Part shown: piece after piece, positions 16,086 to 18,354 of the stretch
How the letters are laid out: each line of letters opens with the position of its first letter
Numbering within the stretch: the first letter of the stretch is position 1
From: an uncultured Mycoplasmatota bacterium
GTDB taxonomy: Bacteria > Bacillota_I > Bacilli_A > RF39 > UBA660
Reading direction: 5' to 3'
NCBI GenBank assembly: GCA_900552975.1
Contig: UWSL01000017.1
Span: forward strand, 1 to 18,354
DNA: 18,354 nucleotides
Program-made: the position numbers and the translations under genes
Notes under the pieces: model-generated
Database searches by the model: none
The model's input: the letters and a program-made list of their open reading frames with translations, nothing else
What the model was told of the DNA's origin: nothing

Positions 16086-17062
16086 GAGAAGAAAAAAGAT
16101 TAGCTAAAGAAAAAGAGTTAAGAAGATATCGTAGTCAACCAGAACCAGAAGAAATAATTTCAGATGAAGAACTTGATCAAGATTTAACAATCGATGAAAC
16201 CAACCCTATAGAAGATGAAGAAAAGGAAGAAAGAGATAATAAAATTAAAAAGATTATCTTTTTTACTATCATTTTCTTCATAATATTCTTTGTCTATATT
16301 AGTAACATAGCTACAAGAATAATAGATGTTAAAGAGTACAAAATTGAAACTAATAATATTCCTACTTCTTTCGATGGGCTAAAAATAATTCAATTTTCTG
16401 ACTTACACTATGGTACTACAATTAATGAAAATGAATTAAAAAACATTGTCAAAAAAATAAACGAATTAAATCCTGACATCGTCTTCTTTACAGGAGATTT
16501 AGTTGATAAAAATGTTAAATTAAATGATGAAAATATTAATTATTTAAAAAAAGAGTTAAAAAGTATCAATGCTAAAATATATAAATATGCTATATATGGT
16601 GATGAAGATAGTGATAATTTTAAAGATATAATGGAAAGTTCAGATTTCATTATACTAAATAATGAAACTAAGTTACTTTATTACCAAGACAATACACCTA
16701 TATTAATAACAGGATTCAATAACAATGAAAATCCTAATTATACAATTTTGACTGACTTAATCAATGAAGTTGATCCCAATCAATTATTCAAAATCGTTTT
16801 AACACATCAACCAGATACCATAGATAATTTTTTAACTTATAACCCAGACCTAGTATTTGCTGGTCACACTCTTGGTGGTTTAGTAAAAATACCTTTTATA
16901 AAGCCACTATTCTTACAAGAAGGAGCCCAAAAATATTATAATTCCACTATGCAAATAAATAATACCAAAATATTCATTTCAAATGGTCTTGGTACATCTA
17001 GCATTAATATTCGTTTTAACAATCATCCTTCTATCAGTCTATATCGTTTTTACAAGTCATAA
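16082..17062 (+). CDS. Membrane-anchored metallophosphoesterase with altered motifs
   Basis: This 326-residue protein has an acidic, charged N-terminus (1-55), a membrane helix (about 57-77) and a calcineurin-like phosphoesterase domain like that of Bacillus YkuE-type proteins. The first motif DLH (107-109) and second motif GD (137-138) are intact, as are THQPD (His242) and GH (261-262). Two positions deviate: the usual GNHD reads GDED (173-176), and the usual GHTHGG reads GHTLGG (261-266). Metal binding or catalysis may therefore be changed or lost. Canonical relatives act on cell-surface or lipid phosphates; the substrate here is unknown. It is coupled to the CPBP gene by a four-base overlap and ends at a bidirectional terminator. 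Confidence 0.8.
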   Translation: MREEKRLAKEKELRRYRSQPEPEEIISDEELDQDLTIDETNPIEDEEKEERDNKIKKIIFFTIIFFIIFFVYISNIATRIIDVKEYKIETNNIPTSFDGLKIIQFSDLHYGTTINENELKNIVKKINELNPDIVFFTGDLVDKNVKLNDENINYLKKELKSINAKIYKYAIYGDEDSDNFKDIMESSDFIILNNETKLLYYQDNTPILITGFNNNENPNYTILTDLINEVDPNQLFKIVLTHQPDTIDNFLTYNPDLVFAGHTLGGLVKIPFIKPLFLQEGAQKYYNSTMQINNTKIFISNGLGTSSINIRFNNHPSISLYRFYKS

Positions 17063-17090
17063 AAAAAACTCATCAAGAGTTTTTTTCTAT
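17062..17090 (+). terminator. Bidirectional rho-independent terminator
   Basis: A 10-bp inverted repeat (17062-17071 with 17077-17086, five-base loop) is flanked by A and T runs on both sides. It lies between the convergent phosphoesterase and spore coat genes and can serve both strands. Confidence 0.75.
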
Positions 17091-17091
17091 T

Positions 17092-17526
17092 TTAGACACA
17101 TTCAACATAAGTATCTGTCAAACATCTTATACAACAAACACAACCTAAATCAATTGTAAATACTGAATTAGTTGCTACATAAGGATATAAACTAGTTGTA
17201 TCAGGATTATCTTGTAATACTCTAAAAGTACAACAATTACCTTCTATTTTTTCTATTCTAAATACTGATGAACAAGTAATTGTTGTTCCATCGCAACTAG
17301 CTGTAGAATCTTTAGTAATAGGCATTCTCCAAGGTGTTCCATTTGAACTACATGTATATAACATTACAGGACGTGTATTACAAACTAAACAACTAGGTCC
17401 TCCACCCAACATTGGTCTATCACATGAATCCAAGCAACTATCAACACAGGCATTTTGTTGTAAAACCAAAATAACACTTAATATTTCTGCCAATGAACTA
17501 CTTTGATCATTATCTTTACAACACAT
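17092..17526 (-). CDS. CotY/CotZ-family spore coat protein
   Basis: A small Cys-rich protein of 144 residues from ATG 17526 (MCCKDND). An in-frame GTG at 17535 lies inside the AAAGGGTGAG ribosome site (17531-17540), so ATG 17526 is the better start. It matches the CotY/CotZ pattern: a leading Cys pair, a Cys cluster near 30-55, then SSVFRIEKIEGNCCTFRVL and a C-terminal SVFTIDLGCVCCIRCL. The family forms disulfide-linked sheets in the outer coat or exosporium crust of endospores. A sigma-K-like promoter upstream agrees with late mother-cell expression. This is the main evidence that the organism sporulates. Confidence 0.82.
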   Translation of the reverse strand: MCCKDNDQSSSLAEILSVILVLQQNACVDSCLDSCDRPMLGGGPSCLVCNTRPVMLYTCSSNGTPWRMPITKDSTASCDGTTITCSSVFRIEKIEGNCCTFRVLQDNPDTTSLYPYVATNSVFTIDLGCVCCIRCLTDTYVECV

Positions 17527-17557
17527 ATAACTCACCCTTTCATATATTTCTCACTAA

Positions 17558-17584
17558 TAATCTATGTCAGGATTCTAAAATAGT
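17558..17584 (-). promoter_or_regulatory. Sigma-K-like promoter for the spore coat gene
   Basis: On the minus strand, AC (17583-17584) is followed after 16 bases by CATAGATTA (17558-17566), which fits the Bacillus sigma-K consensus AC-N16/17-CATANNNTA. It lies 31 bases upstream of ATG 17526 and fits the coat function. Short motifs of this kind occur by chance in AT-rich DNA. Confidence 0.5.
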
Positions 17585-17592
17585 GCTATTTT
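17577..17592. repeat. 16-bp inverted repeat between divergent genes
   Basis: AAAATAG and CTATTTT form perfect seven-base arms around a TG centre. It overlaps the presumed -35 of the spore coat gene and lies upstream of the EIIB-like gene. It may be a repressor operator; it has no T tract suitable for a terminator. Confidence 0.35.
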
Positions 17593-17623
17593 GTTTGTTC
17601 TTTTATTTTTTTAAATAATATAG

Positions 17624-17629
17624 TATAAT
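17624..17629 (+). promoter_or_regulatory. Probable -10 box of the EIIB-like gene
   Basis: A perfect TATAAT lies 20 bases before ATG 17650, followed by an AGGTGATG ribosome site. No clear -35 is seen at 16-18 bases, so only the -10 can be supported. Confidence 0.4.
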
Positions 17630-17649
17630 ATCATACAGGTGATGATAAA

Positions 17650-17967
17650 ATGGATTGGATACAATATATAATTATCTTAGCAATTCTAGCAATTATATGT
17701 TTAATAGTTTTAAAATTAAATAAAAAAGATTTCAGTTCTGAAATCAATAAATTAATAAAATACCTTGGTGGTAAAGATAATATTATTAATGCTGAATGTA
17801 ATATGTCTCGTTTTAAAGTAATCTTAAAAGACGTTAGTAAAGTAGATAAAGAAGGTATTCAAAAATTAGGAGCCAAAGGTATTGTTGAAATAGACAATCA
17901 ACTGAAAATTATCCTTGGTAAAGATTGCAAACAATTAAAAAATTATATTAAAGATATTGTAAAATAA
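17650..17967 (+). CDS. Membrane-tethered PTS EIIB-like domain protein with displaced cysteine
   Basis: This 105-residue protein has one membrane helix (about 4-21), then a domain matching the glucose-family PTS EIIB pattern: YLGGKDNI (38-45), SRFKVILKD (53-61), KVDKEGIQKLGAKGIV (64-79) and LKIILG (85-90). In EIIB the phospho-accepting Cys comes just before the TRLR motif. Aligning SRFK with TRLR puts Asn51 at that site, with Cys50 one residue earlier. No EIIC or EIIA domain accompanies it. A sugar-phosphotransfer role is therefore doubtful; a sensing or regulatory role is possible. Small proteins with this helix-plus-EIIB-like layout occur in low-GC Gram-positives. It stands alone, ending at a strong bidirectional terminator. 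Confidence 0.72.
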   Translation: MDWIQYIIILAILAIICLIVLKLNKKDFSSEINKLIKYLGGKDNIINAECNMSRFKVILKDVSKVDKEGIQKLGAKGIVEIDNQLKIILGKDCKQLKNYIKDIVK

Positions 17968-17991
17968 ACATTCAAATTGAATGTTTATTTT
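17961..17991. terminator. Bidirectional terminator between convergent genes
   Basis: A 15-bp perfect inverted repeat (17961-17975 with 17977-17991, one-base centre; in practice a shorter stem with a loop of about five bases). It includes the stop codon of the EIIB-like gene and overlaps the last codon and stop of the 93-residue gene on the other strand. Confidence 0.75.
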
Positions 17992-18266
17992 ATTTGATAA
18001 TCTAAAATATCTTCAAAAGATATTTTTTCATTATTTATATTAACAAAATAACTATCTTTACATAATATTAATTTTTCTAATTTATTACCATTCTTAGTTT
18101 TTATTAATACATTCAATTTATTAGCATAACCGGATTTATCAAAATACTTTTTTAACGAAGTTAAATCCTTGCTATGCTGATTTTCACGTGTTCCATAATA
18201 ATAATCTTCATTATTTTTTAAATCATGATCAATTTTATTAGCATATACACTAGGTAAATCACTCAT
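17985..18266 (-). CDS. Small hypothetical protein, 93 residues
   Basis: This is an acidic-to-neutral, probably cytoplasmic protein starting MSDLPSVYANKIDHDL, with a middle region NQHSKDLTSLKKYFDKSGYANKLNV and a C-terminal part LILCKDSYFVNINNEKISFEDILDY. There is no signal peptide or membrane helix, and only one Cys. A very good GAGGAGG ribosome site precedes ATG 18266 and a TATAAT lies at 18287-18292, so it is very likely expressed. It ends in a shared bidirectional terminator. No family was recognised; the alternating lysine and hydrophobic pattern suggests a small globular fold. Confidence 0.65.
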   Translation of the reverse strand: MSDLPSVYANKIDHDLKNNEDYYYGTRENQHSKDLTSLKKYFDKSGYANKLNVLIKTKNGNKLEKLILCKDSYFVNINNEKISFEDILDYQIK

Positions 18267-18286
18267 TTTATCTTCCTCCTCAACTA

Positions 18287-18292
18287 ATTATA
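18287..18292 (-). promoter_or_regulatory. Probable -10 box of the 93-residue gene
   Basis: On the minus strand, TATAAT lies 20 bases before ATG 18266. The nearest -35-like hexamer, TTGGCA (18313-18318), is 20 bases further upstream, longer than usual, so the -35 is uncertain. Confidence 0.4.
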
Positions 18293-18354
18293 TGTATATT
18301 TTTTACTTATATTGCCAATTATAATAATATGAAAAAGTTTTTTTATAATAATTA

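Noticed and set aside
17527..17535. GTG start at 17535 for the spore coat gene
   Set aside because: The GTG is part of the AAAGGGTGAG ribosome site itself; ATG 17526 is correctly spaced from it.
18331..18354. A possible new plus-strand gene starting ATGAAAAAG at the right edge
   Set aside because: There are only a few codons before the window ends, no ribosome site, and AT-rich sequence that can give such starts by chance.

Overview
The window is low-GC DNA from a Gram-positive-type bacterium. It has AT-rich codon use, strong AGGAG/AGGTG ribosome binding sites, sigma-A-like promoters, no outer-membrane secretin, and a CotY/CotZ-type spore coat gene. A low-GC Bacillota, probably a spore-forming gut lineage known mostly from metagenomes, is the best guess; no rRNA or other taxonomic marker is present. 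An ATGA stop/start overlap at 16082-16085 shows TGA read as stop, which argues against the mycoplasma code. The left edge (1-32) is a poly-A run abutting a gene that is still open, and looks like a contig end.

Positions 1-14798, all on the minus strand, form one functional block read right to left. It starts with a membrane-anchored secreted protein and a 1870-residue secreted cysteine-rich protein. Then come a short pilin-like membrane protein, CpaB, the CpaF/TadA ATPase, TadB and TadC. A terminator and a fresh strong promoter follow, leading to two tandem paralogous small pilins, two longer pilin-like proteins and a CpaE/TadZ-like protein. Two more promoter-headed units encode a pair of paralogous two-helix proteins resembling VirB2/TrbC subunits and a truncated polytopic protein resembling VirB6/TrbL. 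The core is therefore a Tad (Flp-type) pilus or secretion machine. It is unusual in its giant cysteine-rich product, in pilins lacking the classical prepilin cleavage motif, and in its type IV secretion-like companions.

Positions 14799-14906 hold back-to-back promoters. On the plus strand, 14907-17062 encodes a tightly packed operon: a membrane-tethered thioredoxin-like protein, a CPBP-family intramembrane protease and a membrane-anchored metallophosphoesterase with altered motifs. The thioredoxin-like protein could help fold the disulfide-rich pilus products, but that is inference.

Positions 17062-18354 hold unrelated single genes: a CotY/CotZ-like spore coat protein behind a sigma-K-like promoter, a membrane-tethered EIIB-like protein whose cysteine is displaced from the catalytic position, and an unrecognised 93-residue protein. 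These units are separated by inverted-repeat terminators. No RNA genes, insertion sequences, CRISPR arrays or attachment sites were seen.
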